Positions 7,253 to 14,136 of a stretch of DNA of 17,716 nt are shown piece after piece. Below the pieces are notes generated by a model. It ran no database searches. It had not been told where the DNA came from and saw only the letters and a list, made by a program, of their open reading frames with translations. Source of the DNA: Deltaproteobacteria bacterium (lineage in GTDB: Bacteria > Desulfobacterota > Desulfobaccia > Desulfobaccales > 0-14-0-80-60-11); assembly GCA_021817645.1 (NCBI GenBank), contig JAKAGH010000023.1, positions 1-17,716 on the forward strand. The letters are read 5' to 3'. A program made the translations under genes and the position numbers. Positions within the stretch are counted from its first letter, which is position 1. Every line of letters begins with the position of its first letter.

Positions 7253-7861
7253 ATGATCGTCAAAGTCAACCCGCAAAACCCCCAGGAACGTCTGTTGCGC
7301 CAGGCCGTGGAAGTGCTCACCGGCGGCGGTATCATCGCCTATCCCACCGACACCTGCTACGCCATCGGCTGCGACTTGTATAACACCAAGGGGATTGCCA
7401 AGATCTATCAACTGAAGCGCCGGCCCCTGGGCAAACCTTTCAGCTTTATCTGCGCGGACCTGAAAAATATCAGCGAATACGCCCTGGTGGGCAATTACGC
7501 TTACAAGACCATGAAGCGCCTGCTGCCCGGTCCCTTTACCTTTATTTTGGAAGCCTCCAGGCTGGTGCCCAAGATTTTGCAAACCAAACGGCACACGGTG
7601 GGCATCCGGGTGCCGGACCATCCCATCTGCCAGGACCTGCTGCAGCTGTTGGGGCACCCCATCATCTCCACCAGCGCCAACCTGCCGGACTCCCCGGTAC
7701 TGAGCGACCCGGAGGAAATCGCCGAGAAGTTCAAACCCCATCTCTCCCTGGTCATTGACGCGGGCATCATTCTGCCCGCGCCTTCCAGCGTCATCTCTTT
7801 GATCGACGACGCGCCGGAGGTGATCCGGGAAGGCAAGGGGGATGTAAGCAGCTTCGCTTAG
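7253..7861 (+). CDS. tsaC: Threonylcarbamoyl-AMP synthase family protein (YrdC/Sua5/YciO), YciO-like
   Basis: A 202-residue YrdC-domain protein. TsaC/YrdC enzymes make threonylcarbamoyl-AMP from threonine, bicarbonate and ATP for the t6A37 modification of ANN-decoding tRNAs. The opening (VNPQNPQERLLRQAVE, then YPTDTCYAIGC) and the ending (IREGKGDV) are very like E. coli YciO. Unlike YciO as I recall it, this protein keeps the TsaC-type KR-x-PLGKP motif (residues 55-62) and STSAN (139-143), which bind substrate and nucleotide, so full activity is plausible. The ATG at 7253 is chosen because AAAGG lies 5 nt upstream; the in-frame GTG at 7247 lacks a site. The end converges on sppA at a strong hairpin terminator. 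The family is certain; TsaC-type activity rather than an undefined YciO role is an inference. Confidence 0.85.
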   Translation: MIVKVNPQNPQERLLRQAVEVLTGGGIIAYPTDTCYAIGCDLYNTKGIAKIYQLKRRPLGKPFSFICADLKNISEYALVGNYAYKTMKRLLPGPFTFILEASRLVPKILQTKRHTVGIRVPDHPICQDLLQLLGHPIISTSANLPDSPVLSDPEEIAEKFKPHLSLVIDAGIILPAPSSVISLIDDAPEVIREGKGDVSSFA

Positions 7862-7863
7862 AG

Positions 7864-7991
7864 GATTCACCACAGAGGCACAGAGGACACAGAGAATCAC
7901 AGAGGATAAAAAAGAGGGTGGGCCAAAGGCCCGCCCTCTTTATTTTTTTCCTCTGTGTAACTCTGTGCTCTCTGCGTCTCTGTGGTGAATC
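7864..7991. repeat. 128-nt inverted repeat of CACAGAG units
   Basis: GATTCACC (7864-7871) pairs with GGTGAATC (7984-7991). In between, both arms carry repeated CACAGAG / CTCTGTG heptamers that pair imperfectly toward a central GC-rich hairpin (7914-7938). The element fills the gap between the convergent tsaC-like gene and sppA. Its left end starts 3 nt after the tsaC-like stop and its right end is 3 nt from the sppA stop. Confidence 0.85.
7914..7949. terminator. Bidirectional intrinsic terminator between tsaC-like gene and sppA
   Basis: GAGGGTGGGCC (7914-7924) pairs with GGCCCGCCCTC (7928-7938): 11 bp with one G-U pair and an AAA loop. The plus strand continues TTTATTTTTTT. On the minus strand the preceding A-rich stretch (about 7908-7913) gives a T run, so the hairpin can end both the tsaC-like transcript and the rpsA-sppA transcript. 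Confidence 0.88.
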
Positions 7992-7993
7992 TT

Positions 7994-8887
7994 TTATTTA
8001 AACCATGTCGGCAGGAACGCGGGTTCGGGGTAGGCCAGGGAGAGCCAATTCGCCAGGCTCTCCTCCGTGTCCTGGCCCAGGAGGAAGCGCAGCAAAGAGA
8101 AGCCCTCTTTTTCCGGATAAACGGCCTCCACCTTACCCTTAATGCCGCCCAGCCGTCCGGCCTTCTCAATGGCGTCCGGGAGGTCTCCCAGTTCGTCCAC
8201 CAGTCCTATCTGTTTGGCTTCCTCACCGGTATAGATACGCCCTTCCGCCAGTTCCTTCATCTTTTCCAGGGGGATTTTGCGGTTCTTGGCCACGTCCCGG
8301 ACAAACTGCTGGTAGACGTTATCCAGCAGATGTTGGATATAATCCTTATCCTCCGGGGTCATGGGCCGGAACGGGGAGCCCACGTCCTTGAAGCGGCCGG
8401 CCTTCATGGAAAACATATCCAGGCCCAGCTTCTTGGTCAGCTGCTCCACGTTGGCGAACTGCATGATCACGCCGATTGAGCCGGTGGTGGTGCCGGGATT
8501 GGCCATGATCAAGTCCGCGGCGCAGGCGATATAGTAGCCCCCGCTGGCCGCCAGGGTGCCCAGGGAGGCCACCACCTTTTTCTTCTGCCGGAGCTTGGAG
8601 ACCTCCCGCATGATTTCCTGGGACGGGCCCACTGCGCCTCCGGGGGAGTTGACCCGCAGCACTACGGCTTTAATCCCCCGGTCTTCCTTATAGCGGTCCA
8701 GCTGCTTGATCACCGCCCGGGAATCGGCGATCAGGCCCTTGACCTCCACCACCCCCACCTTTTCGCCGCCGCCGGTCCAGGACTCGCCTTGCCTGAGCCA
8801 GGGTAGGGTCAACAGGGACAGGCCGATAAAGAAGGCCACCAGGATGAGCGTCACCAGAAAGGCGGTCCAGAGGGGGGATCGTTTCAT
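7994..8887 (-). CDS. sppA: Signal peptide peptidase SppA, 36K (short) type
   Basis: A 297-residue S49-family serine protease that degrades leftover signal peptides in the membrane. One N-terminal anchor (about residues 7-30) places the catalytic domain outside the cytoplasm. The Ser/Lys dyad is visible: S115 in LAASGGYYIA and K167 in GRFKDVGSPFR. RVNSPGGAVGPSQEI (78-92) and TTTGSIGV (133-140) are further family motifs. The length fits the single-domain form, not the 600-residue E. coli form. The ATG at 8887 lies 4 nt after the rpsA stop and has no clear ribosome binding site, so translational coupling to rpsA is likely. It is the last gene of the hisC-cmk-rpsA-sppA operon and ends at a strong hairpin terminator. 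Confidence 0.93.
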   Translation of the reverse strand: MKRSPLWTAFLVTLILVAFFIGLSLLTLPWLRQGESWTGGGEKVGVVEVKGLIADSRAVIKQLDRYKEDRGIKAVVLRVNSPGGAVGPSQEIMREVSKLRQKKKVVASLGTLAASGGYYIACAADLIMANPGTTTGSIGVIMQFANVEQLTKKLGLDMFSMKAGRFKDVGSPFRPMTPEDKDYIQHLLDNVYQQFVRDVAKNRKIPLEKMKELAEGRIYTGEEAKQIGLVDELGDLPDAIEKAGRLGGIKGKVEAVYPEKEGFSLLRFLLGQDTEESLANWLSLAYPEPAFLPTWFK

Positions 8888-8891
8888 AGGT

Positions 8892-10715
8892 TTAGCCGTT
8901 ATTTTTCAGTTTTCCGCTTTCTTCCAGGGTCTCCCGGAGAATATCCCCCAGGTTGGAAGTGGCTTCCTGGCGGTTGTGGAGATAATCCCGGTAATGGGAC
9001 TGCTCTTCATCCGTTTCCAGGCGGCGGATGCTCAGGCCGATGCGCCGTTCCGTGGGGGAGCTGTGAATGACTTTGGCCTTGATCAGGTCCCCGACTTTCA
9101 AGCCCGCCATCTTCTGTTTATCCCGGCCCATTTCGGAGATGTGCACCAGACCTTCGATGCCTTCTTCCACTTCCACAAACAGGCCGAAGTCGGTGATGTT
9201 GGTGATGGGACCGGTAACCATGGCGCCCACGGGGAAGCGCATGTCAATGCTTTGCCAGGGGTTGGGATTCAGGTCCTTGATGCTCAGGGAGAAGCGTTCG
9301 TTGTCCTTATCGATGAAGAGCACCTTGGCCTGCACCACCTGCCCCTTCTTATAAAGTTCCGAGGGGTGCTTGAAACGTTTGGTCCAGGAGATGTCGGAGA
9401 TATGCACCAGACCGTCGATGCCTTCGTCAATGCCGATGAAGATACCGAAGTCGGTGATGTTTTTGATCTTGCCTTCAATCACCGAACCCACCGGATATTT
9501 CTCGCCGATCACTTCCCAGGGATTGGGCTCCACCTGTTTCAGGCTCAGGGAGATGCGTTTGCGCGTGGGCTCCAACTCCAGGACCGTGGCTTCCACCACG
9601 TCGTTGACGGTGAGTATCTGGGAAGGGTGGCGGATCTTGCGGGTCCAGGACATCTCAGAGATATGGATGAGGCCTTCCACGCCCGGCTCCAGCTCGATAA
9701 ACGCGCCGTAGTCGGTGAGGCTCACCACCCGGCCGGTGACCCGGGAGCCCAGGGGGAATTTTTCCCCCACTGTGGTCCAGGGGTCCGGGGTGAGCTGCTT
9801 CAGCCCCAGGGAGATGCGCTCCTTTTCCCGGTCGAAACTCAGGACCTTGACGGCAATGGGGTCTCCCACCTTATAGAGGTCGGCGGGGTGGCGCACCCGG
9901 CCATAAGAGAGATCGGTGATATGCAGCAGCCCGTCCAAACCGCCCAGATCCACGAAGATGCCGTAGTCGGTGATGTTTTTCACCACGCCGTCCAGGACCT
10001 TGTCCTCTTCCAGGGTGGCCAGGAGGGTGGCCTTGGCTTCGCTCTTGGCCTGTTCCAGGAGGTGACGCCGGGAGAGAACCACGTTGCGCCGCTTGCGGTT
10101 GAATTTCAGCACCTTGAAGGTGTAGCGCTGGCCGATGAGATGGTCGGTATGGCGCATGGGGTTCAGGTCCACCTGGGAACCGGGCAGAAAAGCGATGATG
10201 CCTCCCAGGTCCACGGACAGGCCGCCCTTGACCTTGGCCACTACAGCGCCTTCCACCGTGGTGTCGTGGTGGTAAGCGTAACTGATCTCTTCCCACACCT
10301 TGATCTTGGAGGCCTTGTTCTTGGAAAGCATGAGTGCGCCTTCTTCATCTTCCCGGCTTTCCAGTAAGGCTTCCACTGTGTCGCCCACCTCGGCCGTGAT
10401 CTCGCCTTCCGCGTTGGTGAATTCGTGGATGGGGATCTGGCCTTCGGACTTGTAGCCGATGTCCACCATGACAAAGTCCTTGGTGATGGACACGATGCGG
10501 CCTTTTACTACCTCGCCTTCCTGCACGCGGCGCAGGCTCTCCTCGTAGAGTTCGGACATGGTTTCCTCCATATCCGCCTCTTCCATGGCAGGCTCCGCTG
10601 CGGCAGCAGAAGGCTCGGCCGACATGGCCGCGTCTTCGGCTTGGGGCCGGAACTCTTCTTCTTCTTCCGGCTGGGTGTGGTTGTTAGTCAGTTCTGTCTT
10701 TTCCATACCGTCCAT
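8892..10715 (-). CDS. rpsA: 30S ribosomal protein S1
   Basis: A 607-residue protein with six S1 RNA-binding domains, at about residues 66-134, 152-218, 238-307, 324-394, 410-481 and 498-565. The repeated G-x-V-x-x-I-TD-Y/F-G-x-F-V...GLVHIS pattern is clear in domains 3 to 6. S1 binds the small ribosomal subunit and recruits mRNAs with structured leaders or weak binding sites, several of which occur in this window. An acidic N-terminal extension of about 55 residues (EEEEE near position 20, then Ala/Glu-rich) precedes domain 1 and makes the protein longer than E. coli S1 (557). The ATG at 10715 has GGGGGT 8 nt upstream; the next ATG, three codons later, has none. The gap from cmk is 15 nt and the gap to sppA is 4 nt. 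Confidence 0.96.
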   Translation of the reverse strand: MDGMEKTELTNNHTQPEEEEEFRPQAEDAAMSAEPSAAAAEPAMEEADMEETMSELYEESLRRVQEGEVVKGRIVSITKDFVMVDIGYKSEGQIPIHEFTNAEGEITAEVGDTVEALLESREDEEGALMLSKNKASKIKVWEEISYAYHHDTTVEGAVVAKVKGGLSVDLGGIIAFLPGSQVDLNPMRHTDHLIGQRYTFKVLKFNRKRRNVVLSRRHLLEQAKSEAKATLLATLEEDKVLDGVVKNITDYGIFVDLGGLDGLLHITDLSYGRVRHPADLYKVGDPIAVKVLSFDREKERISLGLKQLTPDPWTTVGEKFPLGSRVTGRVVSLTDYGAFIELEPGVEGLIHISEMSWTRKIRHPSQILTVNDVVEATVLELEPTRKRISLSLKQVEPNPWEVIGEKYPVGSVIEGKIKNITDFGIFIGIDEGIDGLVHISDISWTKRFKHPSELYKKGQVVQAKVLFIDKDNERFSLSIKDLNPNPWQSIDMRFPVGAMVTGPITNITDFGLFVEVEEGIEGLVHISEMGRDKQKMAGLKVGDLIKAKVIHSSPTERRIGLSIRRLETDEEQSHYRDYLHNRQEATSNLGDILRETLEESGKLKNNG

Positions 10716-10730
10716 GTTAAATTACCCCCG

Positions 10731-11447
10731 TTAACCAGTTTTCATTTCCAGTTTTATTTCGGGCCCGGCGGCACCAGGAAGCACTTCCCCGATTCTGACC
10801 AGGCATTGTTTCACCACTTCTTGCGGGTTCAAATCAGTTGTGTCTATGACCACGGCATCGGCCGCCGCCCGCATGGGGGCCGCGGCCCGGTTGGCGTCCC
10901 GCCGGTCCCGGTCGGCCAATTCCTGGGCCACTTTCTCCGGAGACAGCGGCGTCTCATCTTTTTGCCACTCCCGGCGCCTTCTGGCGGCCCGGGTTTCCAG
11001 GGCCGCGTCCAGATAAAATTTGCATTCCGCCTGGGGAAAGACCACGGTCCCCAGGTCCCGGCCTTCGGCCACCACTCCGCCATTTTGGGCCCATTGGCGC
11101 AGCTTCCCTGTGACCCAGGTCCGTACCGGGGGCAGAATCGCCACCCGGGAGGACTGCTGGCTCACCTGGGGCTCCCGGAGAAAGGGCGTCGCCTCCAGGC
11201 CGTCGACCCACAGGTGAAATCCCTGGGAATCGGTGGTCATCTCCGGCTGCAAGCCCTCCAGAAACTCGCTCAGGGCCCGGGCATCAGCCAGGTCGAGGCG
11301 CAGCCGGGCCGATTGCCAGGCCACCAGCCGGTAGAGCGCGCCGCTGTCCAGATAGAGGTAGCCCAGGGTCGCGGCCAATAGCTTCGCCACGGTGCTTTTG
11401 CCCGCGCCGGCCGGCCCGTCAATGGTAATAATAGCCCGGGGCCCCAC
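10731..11447 (-). CDS. cmk: Cytidylate kinase ((d)CMP kinase)
   Basis: A 238-residue P-loop kinase that phosphorylates CMP and dCMP with ATP. The Walker A loop GPAGAGKST is at 11-19, YLDSGALYR (32-40) forms part of the CMP site, and EGRDLGTVVFP is at 128-138. The arginine-rich LID region ETRAARRRREWQ and the following ADRDRRDANR...APM complete the family signature. The GTG start at 11447 directly follows the TGA of hisC (TGAGTG), so translational coupling is expected. The product is of normal length. The cmk-rpsA pairing is widespread in proteobacteria. In many Desulfobacterota ispH lies between the two; it is absent here. Confidence 0.95.
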   Translation of the reverse strand: MGPRAIITIDGPAGAGKSTVAKLLAATLGYLYLDSGALYRLVAWQSARLRLDLADARALSEFLEGLQPEMTTDSQGFHLWVDGLEATPFLREPQVSQQSSRVAILPPVRTWVTGKLRQWAQNGGVVAEGRDLGTVVFPQAECKFYLDAALETRAARRRREWQKDETPLSPEKVAQELADRDRRDANRAAAPMRAAADAVVIDTTDLNPQEVVKQCLVRIGEVLPGAAGPEIKLEMKTG

Positions 11448-12563
11448 TCAGCCGTTCAACCCCATGACCTTGGTCAATGCTTGCAGAAAACGCTGATTCT
11501 CTTCGGGCAATCCCACGTTGACCCGGATGTGGTACGGAAAACCGTATTCCTCCATGGCCCGGATGATGACCCCTTCCCGCAGCATGGCTTCATAGACTTC
11601 CCGGCCCGGCCGGTCCACCCGGATGAGGATGAAGTTGGCCTGGGTGGGCAGATAACTCAAACCGAGGCGCTCCAACTCCCGGCAGATCCAGGTCCTGCCG
11701 CTGAACACCACCTTCAGGGTGCGCTCCAGGAACAACTGGTCCGTCAACGCCGCCCGGGCTGCGACCTGGGCCAGGCGATTGACGTTAAAGGGGAGCCGCA
11801 AACGGTTTAAGTAATCCATCAGCTTGCTGGGGCCGAAACCGTAGCCGATGCGCAGCCCGGCCAGGCCGTAGGCCTTGGAAAAAGTGCGCAGGCCCACCAG
11901 GAGCCGGTCTTCGGCCACATAGGCCAGGCTCTGGGGGACCAGGGGGTCGTCCGCAAAGTCGATATAAGCTTCATCCAGAACTACAGTCACGTGGGGCGGC
12001 ACGGAATCCAGAAACTCCTCCCATTCCTGCCGCAAAAACACGGTGCCCGTGGGATTGTTGGGATTATTGATGAGGATGAGCCGGGTCTGGTCGGTGACGG
12101 CCCGGGCCAAGCCCGGGAGGTCCACCCGCATCTCCTTCAGAGGCACGATGCGGAAGACGCCCCCCACCGCCTGGGTCAGGAGGCCGTACATCAAAAAGGT
12201 ATGGTCGGTGCTGAGCACTTCCCCGCCAGGGGGGACCAGGGCCCGGACCAGGAAGTCCAAGACCTCGTCGGAGCCGTTCCCCAAAATCAGTTGGCTGGGG
12301 GACAACCCCAGGTGGCGGCTCAAGTCCTCTTTGAGGTAAAAAGCATGGCTATCGGGATAGCGATGCAGGGTGTGCAGGTTTTCTTGAATTGCAGCTAAAG
12401 CCAGGGGCGAGGGGCCCAGGGGGTTTTCATTGGAAGCCAGCTTGATGGCGTCCGTCAGGCCCAATTCCCGGGCCAATTCTTCCAGGGGTTTACCTGCCTG
12501 ATAAGGGGTCAGAGTCGAAATATGCGGCTGAATTAGAGAGTTGAGAGGTATCCTGTCTGTCAT
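11448..12563 (-). CDS. hisC: Histidinol-phosphate aminotransferase
   Basis: A 371-residue fold-type I PLP aminotransferase. K230 in TFSKAYGLAGLRIGYG forms the Schiff base with PLP, and R238 in the same motif is the substrate-carboxylate/phosphate arginine. Other landmarks are KLASNENPLG (41-50), GNGSDE (95-100), NNPNNPTG (166-173) and DEAYIDF (197-203). It converts imidazole-acetol phosphate and glutamate to histidinol phosphate. Enzymes of this group may also transaminate aromatic keto acids, which its place next to cmk, far from other his genes, would allow; that is inference. I prefer the ATG at 12563. An in-frame TTG at 12602 would add 13 residues. Neither has a strong ribosome binding site. 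It is the first gene of the operon, with a long leader of about 220 nt from the proposed promoter at 12789-12817. Confidence 0.9.
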   Translation of the reverse strand: MTDRIPLNSLIQPHISTLTPYQAGKPLEELARELGLTDAIKLASNENPLGPSPLALAAIQENLHTLHRYPDSHAFYLKEDLSRHLGLSPSQLILGNGSDEVLDFLVRALVPPGGEVLSTDHTFLMYGLLTQAVGGVFRIVPLKEMRVDLPGLARAVTDQTRLILINNPNNPTGTVFLRQEWEEFLDSVPPHVTVVLDEAYIDFADDPLVPQSLAYVAEDRLLVGLRTFSKAYGLAGLRIGYGFGPSKLMDYLNRLRLPFNVNRLAQVAARAALTDQLFLERTLKVVFSGRTWICRELERLGLSYLPTQANFILIRVDRPGREVYEAMLREGVIIRAMEEYGFPYHIRVNVGLPEENQRFLQALTKVMGLNG

Positions 12564-12788
12564 ACACGTATCATCAGGCTGCTGGCCTGAGCAGGGCGGC
12601 AAAGGCGGTAAATGGGGACTGAAATGAGGTGGCGCTGGAGCGATGTCCGAAGAACAGGGCTCCCCGTGTCGAGATCTCAGCAGACGCTTACGGGGGGCCG
12701 CCTCCTTTACCTGTTTTGTTTGTTAATTAAACCAGTTACCCGCGACCAAGCCCAAGACATGGGTTTTTTTATAAAAAGATCAAGCCTT

Positions 12789-12817
12789 TTTATACCGCAA
12801 ACGTCGAAAAAACGCAA
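12789..12817 (-). promoter_or_regulatory. Candidate sigma70 promoter of the hisC-cmk-rpsA-sppA operon
   Basis: On the minus strand: TTGCGT (12817-12812), exactly 17 nt, then TATAAA (12794-12789; 5 of 6 to TATAAT). A start near 12782 would give a leader of about 220 nt before hisC. Confidence 0.55.
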
Positions 12818-12840
12818 GAGCTTTTAGTTAGCTACTCTCA

Positions 12841-12869
12841 TTGACCTGGATCGAGGTTCCTGTTAGGGT
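12841..12869 (+). promoter_or_regulatory. Candidate sigma70 promoter of the AcsC-like gene
   Basis: TTGACC (12841-12846; 5 of 6), a 17-nt spacer and TAGGGT (12864-12869; 3 of 6). It is divergent from the hisC operon promoter, with 23 nt between the two -35 boxes. The leader would be about 27 nt and contains the GGGAG ribosome binding site. Confidence 0.45.
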
Positions 12870-12902
12870 GGAGCCAATAACCGCACACCGGGGGAGACTG
12901 CC

Positions 12903-13535
12903 GTGGAAGCCAACCTGTATATCGACAAGATCGAACTGGCCCCGTATCTGACCGAGGAGGAGTGCCGGGCCGCGGGCGCGGGCCCTTGCCGGGAATTCGT
13001 CCAGGCCCTCCGGGAGGGCCGGAAGCGCCCGGAGGATTGCCCCGGACTTAGCCCCGCCAAGCGCTACGCTCTGTCTCTGGCCCTGCGGGCCCAAGAAATC
13101 CTGCCCACGGTGCCCTCCCTGGAGCTGCCCCGGCCTCTGCCGCCGGAACTCTATGAGATCAATGACCCGGATGCAGCATCCCCAGTCCTGGTCACCGGCA
13201 ACAGCGAATACACCCTGACCGTGCTCACCGGGCTGCTGGCCCTGACGGTCAGCCCTTTCTACCTGCTGACCGCGGACTGCCGGGGGGACACCGCGGACAT
13301 GGCCATGATCTACCGCAGCTTCACCCCCCAGCGCCTGGACCAGTCCCTTACCGACCATCAACTGGCCGGCCGGGTGAGCCACCGCCGCCTCATCATCCCC
13401 GGGGTTCTGGCTCCCCTCAAAGAGGAACTGGCCGGCTACCTCAGCGGCTGGGAGATCGTGCCCGGGCCGATTTGCGCCGCGGAACTGCCCCTGTTTCTGG
13501 GGGAGGGGTGGCAGCCGCCGCAAGACAGTTTTTAG
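12903..13535 (+). CDS. AcsC/CdhE-like mini-protein: degenerate Fe-S domain fused to CdhD-family C-terminal domain
   Basis: A 210-residue protein in two parts. Residues about 15-50 resemble the [4Fe-4S] domain of the corrinoid protein large subunit AcsC/CdhE. Cysteines C21, C29 and C46 sit at the family spacing (8 and 17 residues apart), but the second of the four ligands is Ala24. Residues about 92-205 resemble the AcsC C-terminal domain: SPVLVTGN, FYLLTADCRG, VSHRRLIIPG and LSGWEIVPGP parallel PVYVTTN, YLLSVDT, RHRIIIPG and GWEVIVGP as I recall them from AcsC. The central TIM barrel of about 250 residues is missing, and its place is a 40-residue Leu/Pro-rich linker. The function is unknown; corrinoid binding or a role near CO dehydrogenase/acetyl-CoA synthase is inference. 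The GTG start at 12903 has GGGAG 6 nt upstream. The stop codon lies inside an inverted-repeat arm. Confidence 0.72.
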   Translation: MEANLYIDKIELAPYLTEEECRAAGAGPCREFVQALREGRKRPEDCPGLSPAKRYALSLALRAQEILPTVPSLELPRPLPPELYEINDPDAASPVLVTGNSEYTLTVLTGLLALTVSPFYLLTADCRGDTADMAMIYRSFTPQRLDQSLTDHQLAGRVSHRRLIIPGVLAPLKEELAGYLSGWEIVPGPICAAELPLFLGEGWQPPQDSF

Positions 13536-13719
13536 TTTTTAGTTTTCAGTTTTTAGTTTTAAGTAAAGGCTCTGTTTTTCTACCTTTCGGTCTGTATATG
13601 GGGCTGTGTCGTTGCCAGGCAGGGCTTAGCGAAGGATAGAGTTCCCCAGCCGAGCTCCACAATTAAGAAGATACTGAAAACCGAGAACTAAAAACTAAAA
13701 ACTAAAAACTGAAAACTGG
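13525..13719. repeat. AT-rich inverted-repeat element, copy 1 (AGTTTTTA arms)
   Basis: The left arm (about 13525-13563) is tandem AGTTTTTA/AGTTTTCA octamers. The right arm (about 13673-13719) is its inverse, AACTAAAA/CTGAAAAC octamers. About 110 nt of mixed sequence lies between. The left arm supplies the last three codons and the stop of the AcsC-like gene. The right arm ends 8 nt before the -35 box of the next gene. The layout is MITE-like, with no coding capacity. Confidence 0.75.
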
Positions 13720-13727
13720 TTTCCCGG

Positions 13728-13756
13728 TTGCTCCCAGCCCCAGCCTGACATATATT
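13728..13756 (+). promoter_or_regulatory. Candidate sigma70 promoter of the response-regulator gene
   Basis: TTGCTC (13728-13733; 3 of 6), a 17-nt spacer and TATATT (13751-13756; 5 of 6). The leader would be about 27 nt and includes the GGAG at 13778-13781. Confidence 0.45.
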
Positions 13757-13788
13757 AGGGTGGAGGTTAATCTTTCCGGAGTGTGCGT

Positions 13789-14136
13789 ATGAAAACCATC
13801 CTGGTGGCGGACGACGAAGAAGCGATCCGTGACCTCCTGGCAGAAGAATTGACCGACGAAGGCTACCGGGTCCTCACCGCCAGCAATGCCCGGGACGCTT
13901 TAAAGATGGTGGAAACGGAGCACCTGGACCTGGTGATCCTGGATATCCGCATGCCCGGCATGGACGGCCTGGAGGCCCTGCCCCGCATCCTGGGGATGAA
14001 AGAGGGCCTGCCCGTGATTTTGAATACTGCCTACTCCCAATATAAAGAGAGTTTCATGAGTTGGGCCGCGGACGCCTACGTGGTGAAATCCTCGGACCTG
14101 ACGGAATTGAAGCAGAAGATCAAAGAACTGATTTAA
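13789..14136 (+). CDS. Single-domain response regulator (CheY-like receiver)
   Basis: A 115-residue protein that is a receiver domain only. All conserved sites are visible: the acidic pair D8/D9 (VADDEE), the phosphoacceptor D52 (LVILDIRMPGMDG), T80 (ILNTAYS) and K100 (YVVKSSDL). It should accept phosphate from a histidine kinase and signal by protein contact, since no output domain is attached. No kinase is adjacent, so its partner is unknown. The ATG at 13789 is chosen because GGAG lies 7 nt upstream; an in-frame GTG at 13783 would overlap that spacing. It is flanked on both sides by AT-rich inverted-repeat elements. Its stop overlaps the first bases of the downstream element, so it is probably a single-gene unit. 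Confidence 0.9.
   Translation: MKTILVADDEEAIRDLLAEELTDEGYRVLTASNARDALKMVETEHLDLVILDIRMPGMDGLEALPRILGMKEGLPVILNTAYSQYKESFMSWAADAYVVKSSDLTELKQKIKELI

Larger units (their letters stand above)
12564..12902. other. Divergent intergenic region between hisC and the AcsC-like gene (339 nt)
   Basis: The half nearest hisC (about 12564-12720) is GC-rich and would be the hisC operon leader. It can form a CCCCGT/ACGGGG stem but has no T tract. The half from about 12720 to 12870 is AT-rich and holds two divergent promoter candidates. CCCA-AGACA-TGGG followed by seven T (12751-12770) resembles a minimal plus-strand terminator with a 4-bp stem. I see no convincing gene, tRNA or known riboswitch here. Confidence 0.6.

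Noticed and set aside
7897..8169. 90-codon minus-strand frame at the end of sppA
   Set aside because: It overlaps sppA in another frame and reads through the CACAGAG hairpin repeat; an artefact of repeat and GC-rich sequence.
8706..10367. 553-codon open frame on the plus strand opposite rpsA and sppA
   Set aside because: It is a mirror frame of repeated S1 domains; the apparent internal repeats come from the S1 repeats. No start signal or family match.
12701..12758. Possible leader peptide for hisC on the minus strand (starts MSWAWS, two Trp codons in 17)
   Set aside because: No Shine-Dalgarno sequence precedes it, and no terminator/antiterminator pair with a T tract follows, so attenuation cannot be supported.
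12612..12827. 71-codon frame in the hisC upstream region (+)
   Set aside because: No ribosome binding site, basic low-information composition, and it overlaps the proposed hisC promoter and leader.
12903..13535. HgcA (mercury-methylation corrinoid protein)
   Set aside because: It shares the CdhD-type domain but lacks the HgcA cap-helix motif N-V/I-WCAAGK and the membrane domain.
13525..13719. CRISPR-like tandem repeats
   Set aside because: The units are 8-nt AGTTTTTA tandems without spacers, arranged as inverted arms; there are no cas genes.
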